Counted from the stretch's first letter, positions 36,396 to 45,137 are shown. The stretch is 64,000 bases of DNA from Brumimicrobium sp035497735 (GCA_035497735.1 DATJCX010000066.1:39533-103532); one strand, 5' to 3'. Notes: generated by a model from the letters alone, not told the origin. Translations and numbers: made by a program.

Positions 36396-37667
36396 TTATT
36401 TTGCTGGAAGAACTTTCGTTGAAACTTCTCCGAATCCAATCCTCACACCATCTTTCTCTGCATAACCACGCATGATAACTGTATCGTTGTCTTCAATAAA
36501 AGTACGTGTTGAACCGTCTGATAACTGAAGTGGTTTTGTACCATTCCAAGAAAGTTCTAACATCGAACCAAAAGAATCTGGTTGATTTCCTGAAATCGTT
36601 CCCGAAGCCAACATATCACCACAACGCATGTTACAACCATTCACCGTATGGTGTGCAAGTTGTTGTGACATATTCCAGTACATGTGCTTATAGTTTGACT
36701 TACAAATTATGTTTTCTTCACCATTTTCTGGTTGAATCAAAACTTGTAAGTTGATATCGTAATGTTTATTCCCTGAATATTCTAAGTAACTTAAAACCTT
36801 TGGATCTTGAACTTCTCCAGCGATTTTAAATGGCTGTAAAGCATCTAAAGTAACTATCCAGGGTGAAATTGATGACGCAAAGTTTTTTGCTAAGAAAGGT
36901 CCTAATGGAACATATTCCCATTTTTGAATATCACGTGCAGACCAGTCATTGAATAAAACTTTTCCGAAAATATAGTCTTCTGCTTCTTCAGTTGAAATAG
37001 AATCTCCCATTGGTTTTCCGTCAAAAGTAATAAATGCTGTTTCCAATTCGAAGTCTAAACGACGTGTTGGAGCATAAATCGGGTCTTCATCCGCCTTTGG
37101 CTTGATTTGACCTTTTGGACGGTAAATATCTTGTCCTGAAACAACAATTGAACTTGCTCTTCCGTGGTATCCAACAGGAATCCATAACCAGTTTGGCAAT
37201 AAAGCATTGGCTGGGTCACGGAACATTGTTCCAACATTGGTAGCGTGTTCTTTAGAAGAATAGAAGTCTGTATAATCTCCAACGTTAACTGGCATTAACA
37301 TTACTACTTCTTTGTTGTCAAATAACACTTGATCAACATGGTGCTTGTTGTTTTGTAGGTCTTTAAACTCAACAGTGAAAAGCTTTGATAATCTATTTCT
37401 CAATGCTGTGGTAGCTGCTTTACCTTTTTTCATTAAACCGTTTAACTTATCGGTTTTGAAATCCCCCTCTTCAAAAGGAAGGTTTTCTAGGTATCCTAAT
37501 ACGTATAGTGCGTGTAAATCAATAACTTTGTCACCAATTCTTGAACCTACTCTACAATGGTCGTTGTCAATTTTGAAAATTCCAAATGGAATGTTTTGAA
37601 TCGGGAAATCTGAATTTTTATCCACTTCAATCCATGATTTCAAAGAAGGGTCGTTTGCTTTTATCAT
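36396..37667 (-). CDS. fahA: Fumarylacetoacetase
   Basis: 423 residues from ATG 37667. A longer opening to 37763 would precede the promoter-like box at 37698-37691 and gives a non-homologous N-terminus, so it is rejected. The protein has the FAH N-terminal domain (FPIQNIPFGIFK, about 18-29) and catalytic core. DYTDFYSSKEHATNVGTMFRD (about 125-145) holds the metal and catalytic His residues, with IPVGYHGRASSIVVSG (about 159-174), RLDFELETAFI and a C-terminal GCNMRCGDMLASGTISG. It hydrolyses fumarylacetoacetate to fumarate and acetoacetate, the last step of tyrosine breakdown. No other tyrosine-pathway gene is nearby. Confidence 0.93.
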   Translation of the reverse strand: MIKANDPSLKSWIEVDKNSDFPIQNIPFGIFKIDNDHCRVGSRIGDKVIDLHALYVLGYLENLPFEEGDFKTDKLNGLMKKGKAATTALRNRLSKLFTVEFKDLQNNKHHVDQVLFDNKEVVMLMPVNVGDYTDFYSSKEHATNVGTMFRDPANALLPNWLWIPVGYHGRASSIVVSGQDIYRPKGQIKPKADEDPIYAPTRRLDFELETAFITFDGKPMGDSISTEEAEDYIFGKVLFNDWSARDIQKWEYVPLGPFLAKNFASSISPWIVTLDALQPFKIAGEVQDPKVLSYLEYSGNKHYDINLQVLIQPENGEENIICKSNYKHMYWNMSQQLAHHTVNGCNMRCGDMLASGTISGNQPDSFGSMLELSWNGTKPLQLSDGSTRTFIEDNDTVIMRGYAEKDGVRIGFGEVSTKVLPAK

Positions 37668-37690
37668 TTTATCTAAATGTTTGTTTCTAA

Positions 37691-37698
37691 CAAAAATA
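37691..37698 (-). promoter_or_regulatory. Candidate -7 box of fahA
   Basis: Read on the minus strand, TATTTTTG (37698-37691) matches TAnnTTTG. It lies 23 bases before ATG 37667, fixing the start downstream of 37691. Confidence 0.45.
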
Positions 37699-37726
37699 CA
37701 AATTGTTTTTAGAATGTAAGGGAAAT

Positions 37727-38062
37727 CTAATACATAAGATGTTTTTTGGCAGAATTTTGCCAACCTGCCTCATGGCCATATTTGGTAAAAAAAATCACTA
37801 AATCGGCTTGATGTTGATACTGAACAAAGTAGATTTTCTTCTTGGCTTGATGTGCATAGTCTGTAAAGAACCATTTCCCATCGTTGGAACCTGCTTGGTG
37901 CGAGTATTCCGCCTTGTAAACGGCAAGGTCTGCTTGGTGTTTATAGTCTGCAACAAATACCTTGAAATCAGCTTGGTGCGAATATTCGGTTGAATATACC
38001 GCTTGAGCATTTATTTGAGAATAAGAAAGCACAACAAATAACAGTAATATGAAGTTTTTCAT
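37727..38062 (-). CDS. Secreted protein made of about 12-residue YxHQA repeats
   Basis: 111 residues with a signal peptide (1-19, ending INAQ). The rest is six imperfect units of about 12-16 residues with the core V-[YF]-x-x-x-Y-x-H-[QE]-A: TEYSHQAD, ADYKHQAD, AEYSHQAG, TDYAHQAK, VQYQHQAD, TKYGHEAG. Alternating hydrophobic positions between the cores suggest beta strands. I recall an uncharacterised Bacteroidetes family (DUF6150-like) with such units, but this assignment is unverified. A His-Gln-Ala step per repeat could bind metal or line a beta-solenoid; this is inference. The gene lies between fahA and a lipoprotein gene on the same strand. Confidence 0.7.
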   Translation of the reverse strand: MKNFILLLFVVLSYSQINAQAVYSTEYSHQADFKVFVADYKHQADLAVYKAEYSHQAGSNDGKWFFTDYAHQAKKKIYFVQYQHQADLVIFFTKYGHEAGWQNSAKKHLMY

Positions 38063-38094
38063 TTTAGTAAATATTTACTCCTAAAGTAGCTATA

Positions 38095-38736
38095 TTATTC
38101 TTCTTCTTGCTGTAAAAGTTCAATAAACTCATCGAAAGTAATAATTTGATAGTCAGAAGGAATCCCAAATAAGTTGATGTCCAAGACTTTCTCTTCTATG
38201 GATTGGATTTGATATTTCACCCATTCGTTATCTGATAAAAGATAATACTTCATTGGTAAACCTGGCATTCTGGTATAGGCTGTAGAATATTTAGAGGAAA
38301 TATTAGGATAATAATTCATGGTAATTGTTGTATCCATTTCTATGTCATGAACTGCGATGCTTTGTGTTTTAAAGCCTGCGATTTTTTCACCACCCTTGAG
38401 TGAACTGTAATGATAATTGCTGTTTTCAGAAGCAGTATCAGGAATGGTCTGAATGGCTAGTTTTGTTGCGCCAAAATCCATTAAAATGTAGGCTCTATTT
38501 CTAGGAATATGTTTGATGTAAATTTGTTTTCCAATAGGGGTGTTGTTTTCAATTCGTAGCATAGAGTCTTTAGCATAAACTACTTGATAATCTGTACTAT
38601 CGGACACTTCGTCTATACCTTTGGGTAAACTGATTTTGTACACAAACTTTCCTTCAAAGTGAGCGTTCTGTACCTTTGGGGTTGCACAACTGATAATTGT
38701 GAAAAGAATACTAATAAATAGAATGATTTTTTTCAT
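38095..38736 (-). CDS. Lipoprotein of unknown function
   Basis: 213 residues with signal peptide and lipobox ending IISC (Cys about residue 17), so it is lipid-anchored. The mature part alternates beta-type strands (FEGKFVYKISL, RAYILMDFGATKLAIQTI, YQIQSIEEKVLDINLFGIPSDYQIITFDEF). This resembles the GLPxxYyLLS... pattern of DUF4412/LolA-like carrier folds, as in the 52467 gene. No catalytic motif is seen. It sits 32 bases before the YxHQA repeat gene and may be co-transcribed with it. Confidence 0.65.
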   Translation of the reverse strand: MKKIILFISILFTIISCATPKVQNAHFEGKFVYKISLPKGIDEVSDSTDYQVVYAKDSMLRIENNTPIGKQIYIKHIPRNRAYILMDFGATKLAIQTIPDTASENSNYHYSSLKGGEKIAGFKTQSIAVHDIEMDTTITMNYYPNISSKYSTAYTRMPGLPMKYYLLSDNEWVKYQIQSIEEKVLDINLFGIPSDYQIITFDEFIELLQQEEE

Positions 38737-38843
38737 GCACTTGCTTTCTGTAAATTGTAAAAGGCGAAAATAGACAAAATTATTTGATAGTCAATTTATG
38801 AAGAATAACGAAAATTTTGATTAGGATATTACAATCAATTTCA

Positions 38844-38851
38844 TAAATTTG
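38844..38851 (+). promoter_or_regulatory. Candidate -7 box of the arginase gene
   Basis: TAAATTTG matches TAnnTTTG, with a TTTTG at 38815-38819 about 24 bases upstream. The ATG is 30 bases downstream. Confidence 0.42.
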
Positions 38852-38880
38852 TGTCAAAACAGTTAATTTATTGTTAGATT

Positions 38881-39837
38881 ATGAAGAAGTCAATTGCATA
38901 TATTATAAATGATTCAGAGATTACAGCAGGTACAAGAGGAGCTAGTTTAGGCCCTGGTGCAATTCGTGTAGTAGATGATAATTTAAGGAAATATTTATTC
39001 TCAAAATATCCAATTCACTACGTACCAACGGTAAACTTCTTGTTAGACAAACCAACGCCATATCCACATGGAAAAAGAGCAGACGGTTTGGTGGTAATCT
39101 ATCGTAACCTCGTTGATGTTATAACAGCACAAGTCAAGGAAAATGATTTTTTATTGGTTGTAGCAGGAGATCACGGTGCAGCTGGTGGAACGGTTTCAGG
39201 TTTGAAACTAGCGAATCCAGACAAGAAACTGGGAGTTTTATGGATTGATGCGCATGCAGATATTCATTCTCCCTATACAACGCCATCTGGAAATATGCAT
39301 GGAATGCCAGTTGCAGCGATATTAAATGAAGATAATTTAGACAGAAAGCACAACGATATCGATTCAGAAACGAAAAGACATTGGAATGACTTGAAAAATA
39401 TCGGTGGAATTGCTCCAAAGGTAGCGCCAGAAGACTTTGCTTATATTGGTTTACGTGACTGTGAAGAAGAAGAGCTTTACATCATGGATAAATTGGGAAT
39501 GAAGAACATTTCAGTTGATGAGTTAAGAGAAGTTGGCGTTGAAAGTATCCTGAGCAGATTGGATGAGAAATTCGCATTCTGTGATGAAGTTTACGTATCC
39601 TTCGATGTTGATTCTATGGATCCAGAGCTAACTTCTAAAGGAACGGGAACGCCGGTACCTCATGGGTTAAGTCCAGCAGAAGCAAAACAAATATTACAGC
39701 ATTTTGCGAAAAATCCAAAAGTGAAATGTATTGAATTTGTTGAAGTAAATCCTTGTCTTGACGAAAAAATAAATCGAATGGCGGAAATAGCTTACGATTT
39801 GATTGCAACAGTTGTGGAAACAGTAGAGAATAGATAA
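38881..39837 (+). CDS. Arginase/ureohydrolase family enzyme
   Basis: 318 residues with the binuclear-manganese signatures: AGDHGAAGG (first His, about 95-103), VLWIDAHADIHSP (Asp-Ala-His-Ala-Asp, about 120-132) and VSFDVDSMDPELTSKGTGTPVPHGLSPAEA (Asp-x-Asp, about 239-268), plus an early GPGAIR. The family includes arginase, agmatinase and formimidoylglutamase. The GTGTPVPHGL and DSMDPELTSKGTG wording fits arginases of Bacteroidetes best, giving ornithine and urea from arginine. Substrate identity is moderately sure. It is a single gene with a terminator that also faces the M42 gene. Confidence 0.85.
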   Translation: MKKSIAYIINDSEITAGTRGASLGPGAIRVVDDNLRKYLFSKYPIHYVPTVNFLLDKPTPYPHGKRADGLVVIYRNLVDVITAQVKENDFLLVVAGDHGAAGGTVSGLKLANPDKKLGVLWIDAHADIHSPYTTPSGNMHGMPVAAILNEDNLDRKHNDIDSETKRHWNDLKNIGGIAPKVAPEDFAYIGLRDCEEEELYIMDKLGMKNISVDELREVGVESILSRLDEKFAFCDEVYVSFDVDSMDPELTSKGTGTPVPHGLSPAEAKQILQHFAKNPKVKCIEFVEVNPCLDEKINRMAEIAYDLIATVVETVENR

Positions 39838-39861
39838 ACTTATACTTATCAGAATATTAGG

Positions 39862-39906
39862 AAGTGGATGTTTCAAAATATTAAGTTTTTAAACATCCAC
39901 TTTTTA
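39862..39906 (+). terminator. Hairpin terminator after the arginase gene
   Basis: AGTGGATGTTT (39863-39873) pairs with AAACATCCACT (39891-39901), followed by a T run. Confidence 0.75.
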
Positions 39907-39910
39907 TTTT

Positions 39911-40990
39911 CTACTTAAAATATCTAAAATCTTGATTATTTTCGATGTTCTTAACCGCAGCTAACATTAGCTTAATGGTGTTTTCAACATCTTCTTCATG
40001 CGCCATTTCAACCGTTGTATGCATGTAACGAAGTGGTAAAGAAATCAATGCCGAAGGTACACCTTCACTACTGTATGCAAAAGCATCTGTATCTGTTCCC
40101 GTTGAACGAGAAGCTGCTGCTCTTTGGAATGGAATCTTCTCTTTGTTTGCCGTATCAATAATCAACTTTAATAAATTGTTTTGAACAGCAGGACCGTAAG
40201 TTAAAACAGGACCTAATCCATGTTTTGTGTCACCTTCTATTTTCTTTTCAATAAGCGGCGTAGAAGTATCGTGACAAACGTCTGTAACGATTGCAACATT
40301 TGGTTTTAACGCTCTTGAAATCATTTCAGCACCACGTAAACCTATCTCTTCTTGAACTGAATTTACAATGTATAAACCGAAAGGAAGTTTTGTTTTTGAT
40401 TCTTTTAAAAGTCGTGCTACTTCCGCAATCATAAAACCACCAATTCTATTGTCTAACGCTCTAGAAACATAGCGATTCTTGTTTAAAATCATAAACTCAT
40501 CTTCGAAAGTTGCAACACAACCTACATGAACGCCTAATTCCTCAACTTCTTTTTTAGATGTACATCCGCAGTCTAATGAAATATTTGAAATTGTTGGCTT
40601 TGGATCTTTATCCTTTCTCGTGTGAATGGCAGGCCATCCGAAAACAGCTTTTACAATACCTTTATCTGTGTGAATATTTACACGCTTTGAAGGTGCGATG
40701 ATATGGTCTGAACCTCCATTTCTTGTTACATAAATAAACCCATCATCTGTTATATAGTTTACAAACCAAGAAATCTCATCCGCATGTGCTTCGATAACAA
40801 CTCTGTATTCTGCCTCTGGATTTATGATACCAACTACTGTTCCGTAGTTATCTACCCTATAATCATCAATGTACGGTTTGATATACTCTAGCCATAACTT
40901 TTGACCAGGTGTTTCAAAACCTGTAGGTGCTGCATTATTCAAGTATTTTTCTAGGAATTCTAAACTTTTCTTTGTGATAATTTTACTCAT
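39911..40990 (-). CDS. M42-family glutamyl aminopeptidase/endoglucanase-like metallopeptidase
   Basis: 359 residues from ATG 40990. An in-frame start at 41026 would precede a weak -7 box (TAACTTTA, 41021-41014). Signatures are IEAHADEISWFV (metal His-Asp pair, about 63-74), the SRALDNRIGGFM loop (Asp, about 178-189), VNSVQEEIGLRGAEM (catalytic Glu pair, about 210-224) and a late TGTDTDAFAYSSEGVPSALISLPLRYMHTTVE-type region with a zinc His. M42 peptidases form dodecameric tetrahedral shells and trim peptides in the cytoplasm. It converges on the arginase gene. Confidence 0.9.
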   Translation of the reverse strand: MSKIITKKSLEFLEKYLNNAAPTGFETPGQKLWLEYIKPYIDDYRVDNYGTVVGIINPEAEYRVVIEAHADEISWFVNYITDDGFIYVTRNGGSDHIIAPSKRVNIHTDKGIVKAVFGWPAIHTRKDKDPKPTISNISLDCGCTSKKEVEELGVHVGCVATFEDEFMILNKNRYVSRALDNRIGGFMIAEVARLLKESKTKLPFGLYIVNSVQEEIGLRGAEMISRALKPNVAIVTDVCHDTSTPLIEKKIEGDTKHGLGPVLTYGPAVQNNLLKLIIDTANKEKIPFQRAAASRSTGTDTDAFAYSSEGVPSALISLPLRYMHTTVEMAHEEDVENTIKLMLAAVKNIENNQDFRYFK

Positions 40991-41135
40991 ATTATTTCTG
41001 TTTTTTGGAATGATAAAGTTAGTCATTTTACTTTAAAACTAAAGCTTGTACGCTAAAAACGATTGTTTTTCTTGAAATATAAACGCTAGTGGGTAGAATA
41101 ATTGTTCTTAAAAAGGTTAAATGATATAAAATTCC

Positions 41136-41143
41136 TAAATTTG
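41136..41143 (+). promoter_or_regulatory. Candidate -7 box of the rhodanese-popT-aroE operon
   Basis: TAAATTTG matches TAnnTTTG, 20 bases before ATG 41163. Confidence 0.42.
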
Positions 41144-41162
41144 CGACAAATCTATAAATCAA

Positions 41163-41483
41163 ATGAAAGATATTACTGTTCAAGAGTTAGCTGAGGCTTT
41201 AAAAGGAAATCAAACATTCACTTTGTTAGATGTTAGAGAAGATTATGAATTCGAATACGGTCATTTAAACTGTCCTTGCGTTCATATTCCGATGGGAGAC
41301 TTAGCGAATCGTATCCATGAATTGGATAAGGAAAGAGAAACTTATGTAATGTGTAAATCTGGAAGCCGTGCAGCAGCAGTTGCCAACTTTCTAAAGCTGA
41401 ATTTTGGTTTTACAAAGACTGCAATGGTCATCGGAGGAGTAGAGGCTTATGCCAATGAAATTGATAAAACGATTAAAGTATAA
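41163..41483 (+). CDS. Rhodanese-like sulfurtransferase
   Basis: 106 residues, a single rhodanese domain: FTLLDVREDYEFEYGHL (about 19-35), HIPMGDL and the active-site loop YVMCKSGSRAAAVANFL (Cys about 61). Such single-domain proteins move sulfane sulfur between persulfide donors and acceptors in the cytoplasm. The stop codon shares a base with the next start (TAATG at 41481-41485), so translation of popT is coupled to it. Confidence 0.9.
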   Translation: MKDITVQELAEALKGNQTFTLLDVREDYEFEYGHLNCPCVHIPMGDLANRIHELDKERETYVMCKSGSRAAAVANFLKLNFGFTKTAMVIGGVEAYANEIDKTIKV

Positions 41484-42421
41484 TGGAAGGTAAACGTTCA
41501 GGTCGCCAATTGTTAGGTATCAGTTTAAGAGGCTTGGCAATGGGAGCAGCAGATGTTATTCCAGGTGTTTCTGGGGGAACAATTGCTTTTATTACAGGAA
41601 TCTATGAAGAACTGATAAGTAGCATCAGTAATGTGAACTTAAAAGCTTTGAAGAAATTGAAGAATGAAGGTTTTTCTTCATTCTGGAAGCATGTCAACGG
41701 GAATTTTTTCGCAGCTCTTTTTTCAGGGATAGTAATCAGTATTTTAACCTTATCTAGGGTTGTTACTTTTTTGTTAGCTGAATATCCTGTATTGGTTTGG
41801 TCTTTCTTTTTCGGACTGATCATAGCAAGTACATTGATTATTCTAAAGACTGTTGAAAAATGGAATGGGATGAATGTTATCGGCTTATTAATCGGTACAG
41901 TTATCGCAGGCTATATCTCTACGATTCATGTTACAACAAGTGGGGATGAACTTTGGTATATTTTTTTAAGTGGCGCAATTGCTATTTGTGCGATGATTTT
42001 ACCTGGAATTAGTGGTGCTTTTATTCTTGTTCTAATGGGAACATACGGAATTGTTCTGCAAGGACTTAAAGAAATGGATATTGTGTTAATCGGTATTTTT
42101 CTAATGGGTTGCTTGGTTGGTATTCTTTCATTTAGTCACTTACTAAAGTACTTGTTTTCGAATTTTAAGAGTTTAGTATTAGCTATTTTGTCAGGTTTTT
42201 TAATCGGTTCGTTGTGGAAAATTTGGCCTTGGAAAAATCCGATTGGAGATGCACCAATAGTTGTTCATTCTAATGGAAAAGAAGATTGGATGGAAGTCAA
42301 TGTACCACCGGGTGATTTTTTAGGAGACCCACAGGTATTAAATGTTGTATTACTAGCTATTGCTGGCTTTTTACTAGTATATGTATTAGATAAAATAGGT
42401 AGTCGTGCTCAAAAAAAATAG
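41483..42421 (+). CDS. popT: DUF368 membrane protein, undecaprenyl-phosphate translocase (PopT)
   Basis: 312 residues with about eight to ten membrane segments. Two family signatures are GLAMGAADVIPGVSGGT (about 17-33) and ILPGISGAFILVLMGTYG (about 172-189). The DUF368/PopT family was shown to return undecaprenyl phosphate to the inner face of the inner membrane, recycling the lipid carrier for peptidoglycan and polysaccharide. The family link is seen; the function is taken from that work. Its start overlaps the rhodanese stop, and aroE begins 3 bases after its stop. Confidence 0.88.
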   Translation: MEGKRSGRQLLGISLRGLAMGAADVIPGVSGGTIAFITGIYEELISSISNVNLKALKKLKNEGFSSFWKHVNGNFFAALFSGIVISILTLSRVVTFLLAEYPVLVWSFFFGLIIASTLIILKTVEKWNGMNVIGLLIGTVIAGYISTIHVTTSGDELWYIFLSGAIAICAMILPGISGAFILVLMGTYGIVLQGLKEMDIVLIGIFLMGCLVGILSFSHLLKYLFSNFKSLVLAILSGFLIGSLWKIWPWKNPIGDAPIVVHSNGKEDWMEVNVPPGDFLGDPQVLNVVLLAIAGFLLVYVLDKIGSRAQKK

Positions 42422-42423
42422 AA

Positions 42424-43176
42424 ATGAATCCACAAAAAATGCGTAGATTTGGCTTGATTGGAAAAAGCCTAGGGCATTCCTTTTCTAAATCATTCTTTCA
42501 AGAAAAATTTAAAGCAGAGCAAATTGATGCAAGCTACGAGAATATTGAGCTTCAAGATGAAGCGGCACTAAAAGAATGGATATTAACTGAATTACCAAAA
42601 TTCAATGGTGTTAACGTTACTTTTCCTTATAAAACAGCAGTTATTCCATTACTAGATGAATTGAGTCCGGAAGCACAAGCAATTGGCGCTGTAAACGTTA
42701 TTCGTTACAAAGATGGGAAGGCCACTGGTTACAATACAGACGCATTTGGTTTCCAGCAATCTATCAAACCTTTTCTAAGAAATATCCATGAAAGAGCCTT
42801 GCTTTTAGGAACAGGTGGTGCTTCTATGGCGGTAAAATATGTGCTTGAAAACTTAGGAATAACCGTTGGACACTTATCACGAACGCCAGATGTAGATAAA
42901 ATGATTTTTGGATATGATCAAGCCAATCAAATCATGGTTAATTCTTTTCTAATGATTGTGAATTGCACACCACTTGGAACATTTCCAAATATCAATGAAA
43001 AACCTGATTTCCCTATTGAATTAGTAGGAAGAGATCACTTTGTGGTTGACTTAATTTATAATCCAGAGCAAACACAATTCTTGAAAATAGCCAAGGAGAA
43101 TGGAGCAGACACTATGAATGGCTTGTCGATGCTAAAACAACAGGCACTAAAAGCTTGGGAAATTTTCAACGCATAA
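42424..43176 (+). CDS. aroE: Shikimate dehydrogenase
   Basis: 250 residues. RRFGLIGKSLGHSFSKSFF (about 6-24), with the shikimate-binding Ser residues, is followed by FNGVNVTFPYKTAVIPLLDELS (about 59-80, catalytic Lys) and AIGAVNVI. The NADP loop LLLGTGGASMAV is near 122-133, followed by VNCTPLGTFP. It reduces 3-dehydroshikimate with NADPH in aromatic amino acid synthesis. At 250 residues it is slightly shorter than the usual 270, as is common in this phylum. It ends the rhodanese-popT-aroE operon. Confidence 0.93.
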   Translation: MNPQKMRRFGLIGKSLGHSFSKSFFQEKFKAEQIDASYENIELQDEAALKEWILTELPKFNGVNVTFPYKTAVIPLLDELSPEAQAIGAVNVIRYKDGKATGYNTDAFGFQQSIKPFLRNIHERALLLGTGGASMAVKYVLENLGITVGHLSRTPDVDKMIFGYDQANQIMVNSFLMIVNCTPLGTFPNINEKPDFPIELVGRDHFVVDLIYNPEQTQFLKIAKENGADTMNGLSMLKQQALKAWEIFNA

Positions 43177-43222
43177 ATTTCAATACAGGTACGTTTTAAT
43201 TTCTTTCCTTATTTATATTTTA

Positions 43223-43230
43223 TAAGTTTG
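43223..43230 (+). promoter_or_regulatory. Candidate -7 box of the AlbA_2-type gene
   Basis: TAAGTTTG matches TAnnTTTG, 19 bases before the GTG start at 43250. Confidence 0.4.
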
Positions 43231-43249
43231 CAATAATTACTTAATAAAC

Positions 43250-43888
43250 GTGGGTATTCTAAAATCATATATCAAGGAAGGAGAACATCAGCAGCAAGAC
43301 TTTAAGTTTCGGGTTGACGATGCTAAGAAAATCGCTAGAACATTGGCTGCATTTGCGAATACAGATGGCGGAAGACTGCTTATAGGAGTTAAGGACAATG
43401 GCAGAATTGCTGGTATCTTTCCCGAAGAAGAATTCTATGTGGTGGAAGGTGCAGCAGAACTGTATTGTAAACCTGCGTTAAAGTTAAAATCTGAAGTGCT
43501 GATCGAAGACAATAAAATGGTCTTAGTTGTCACTGTTGATAAAGCTGAAAAAAAGCCGATTCTTTCACTCGATGATGAAGATAGATGGAAAGTTTTTGTC
43601 AGAAGAGATGATCATACTTTATTGGCCAATAAGATTTTGTTAGGTGTTTGGAAATTAGAGAAGAAAAAAACTTCTACGCCACAAGTTTTCGATGAACAAG
43701 AACAACTGATTTTAAGTACCATAAAAGAGCAAGGACCTATTACCTTAAGTAAATTGTATCGAGAAACAAAATTGAATAAGTCCTATATTGATAAACTATT
43801 GATTTTATTCATTACTTGGGAAGTTGTTCAGATTTCTATTACACCATTGGGAACTTTTTTTACAATAGCAGAAGAAAAAGCTGAGTAG
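43250..43888 (+). CDS. AlbA_2/Schlafen-like putative DNA- or ATP-binding protein with winged-helix tail
   Basis: 212 residues, GTG start. The N-terminal AlbA_2 (ATPase/nucleic-acid-binding) domain has IKEGEHQQQDFKFRVDDAKK (about 7-26) and AAFANTDGGRLLIGVKDNGRI (about 33-53), both diagnostic. A C-terminal winged-helix segment (ILSTIKEQGPITLSKLYRETKLNK, about 152-175) follows. Family members are probable regulators; no target can be named. It is the first gene of a forward-strand stretch followed by a YdcF-type gene 75 bases on. Confidence 0.82.
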   Translation: MGILKSYIKEGEHQQQDFKFRVDDAKKIARTLAAFANTDGGRLLIGVKDNGRIAGIFPEEEFYVVEGAAELYCKPALKLKSEVLIEDNKMVLVVTVDKAEKKPILSLDDEDRWKVFVRRDDHTLLANKILLGVWKLEKKKTSTPQVFDEQEQLILSTIKEQGPITLSKLYRETKLNKSYIDKLLILFITWEVVQISITPLGTFFTIAEEKAE

Positions 43889-43963
43889 ATTGCAATAAAA
43901 TGCATTCATTCTATGGCTAATCAAATATTTCTTCTTTAATTTGTTTTACTTAAACATCAACAA

Positions 43964-44728
43964 ATGCTACTATTATCAAAATTCATCTACCTGCTCATTC
44001 ATCCTTTCACTTGGTTACTTATAACCATTTTACTATGGGCTTTCTTGCCGAATAAGAAATGGTCAAAAAGAGCAAAGTGGACAACAATCTTTATTGCGTT
44101 TTTCTTTTCAAACTCAGTTATTCTTAGTGAAGCTTATCTTTTATTGGAAGTTCCATCTGTGAACAAAGCAGAAATTGAGCATTATGATGTGGGAATAGTT
44201 CTTGGTGGAATGTTTAGCTATGATGAAGATGCTGAACGATTAAGCGCTAGGGCAGGAGCGGATAGAATCTGGCAAGCCATCGACTTGTATCATGCTAAGA
44301 AGATAGATAAAATTGCCATTATTGGAAAGAATGGTGTAGTAGGTGATAAATGGATGGACGAATCTGTTTTATTGAAAAATCAATTGGTAGAATGGGGGAT
44401 AAAGGAGTCGGATTTAATCATTGAGAAAGAATCTTTGAACACTTATCAAAATGCGTTGTACACAGCAGAGCTTTTTGCAAATGAGTATCCAGATTATTCA
44501 CGATTTTTGTTGATTACAACAAGTTATCATATGAAAAGAACCCTGGCATGTTTTGAAAAACAAGGAATAAACGTTACGCCTTTTCCAACTGGAAAGAAGT
44601 CGAAAGTAAAAAGAGATTACAAATGGCATCAGTTTATCATTCCTTCTCCTGATACGATGACGGATTATTTTCCGCTAATTAAAGAAATTGTGGGCTTACT
44701 TGCCTATAAAATTAGAGGATATGCTTAA
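43964..44728 (+). CDS. YdcF/SanA/ElyC family membrane-anchored protein
   Basis: 254 residues. Two N-terminal hydrophobic segments (about 3-27 and 37-57) are followed by the DUF218 domain: DVGIVLGGMFSYDEDAERLSARAGADRIWQA (about 79-109), AIIGKNGVVGDKWMDESV, ESLNTYQNALYTAEL (about 157-171) and LLITTSYHMKRTLACFEKQG (about 181-200). DUF218 proteins include SanA and ElyC, which affect envelope permeability and lipid-carrier metabolism in E. coli; the function here is inferred. The position between a regulator and a GNAT gene gives no further clue. Confidence 0.85.
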   Translation: MLLLSKFIYLLIHPFTWLLITILLWAFLPNKKWSKRAKWTTIFIAFFFSNSVILSEAYLLLEVPSVNKAEIEHYDVGIVLGGMFSYDEDAERLSARAGADRIWQAIDLYHAKKIDKIAIIGKNGVVGDKWMDESVLLKNQLVEWGIKESDLIIEKESLNTYQNALYTAELFANEYPDYSRFLLITTSYHMKRTLACFEKQGINVTPFPTGKKSKVKRDYKWHQFIIPSPDTMTDYFPLIKEIVGLLAYKIRGYA

Positions 44729-44771
44729 TTTTAGGATTATATGGACTTTATAAATTAGGAAATTTAGCATT

Positions 44772-45089
44772 ATGAATTCACAATTTGAAAACATTGAACT
44801 AATTAATAACGAAGACAAGAAACGCTTTGAACTACATCATGACGGGCATTTTGCCTTCATTACCTACGAAGTTAAAGAAGGTGTTTGGTATTTAGAACAT
44901 ACCGTAGCACCAGAAGAGTTAAGAGGAACTGGTGTGGCAAAAGCAATGGCATTAAAGGTGTTCACCTTGTTGAAAGAAAGGAATGTAAAAATTCAACCAA
45001 TCTGTTCTTACCTTCATGGTTTTATTCAGAGGAATGGTGAATGGAAGAACTTGGTAGATAAAAAATATGAGAAGTACAGTGAGCTTTAA
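44772..45089 (+). CDS. Small GNAT-family N-acetyltransferase (YjdJ-type)
   Basis: 105 residues with the compact GNAT core: HDGHFAFITYEVKEGVWYLEHTVAPEELRGTGVAKAMALKVF (about 23-64; RGTGVA is the CoA-pyrophosphate loop) and PICSYLHGFIQRNGEW near the end. The length fits the Acetyltransf_CG subgroup, whose substrates are mostly unknown. It lies 43 bases after the YdcF gene, is probably co-transcribed with it, and is followed by a terminator. Confidence 0.85.
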   Translation: MNSQFENIELINNEDKKRFELHHDGHFAFITYEVKEGVWYLEHTVAPEELRGTGVAKAMALKVFTLLKERNVKIQPICSYLHGFIQRNGEWKNLVDKKYEKYSEL

Positions 45090-45108
45090 CAAGTTCCTTT
45101 ATAAATCA

Positions 45109-45137
45109 AAAAGACACACTATAAGGCGTGTCTTTTG
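45109..45137 (+). terminator. Hairpin terminator after the GNAT gene
   Basis: AAAGACAC (45110-45117) pairs with GTGTCTTT (45128-45135), followed by a short T stretch. Confidence 0.7.

Noticed and set aside
37668..37763. Longer N-terminus for fahA
   Set aside because: It lies upstream of the -7 box at 37698-37691 and has no family similarity; ATG 37667 is preferred.
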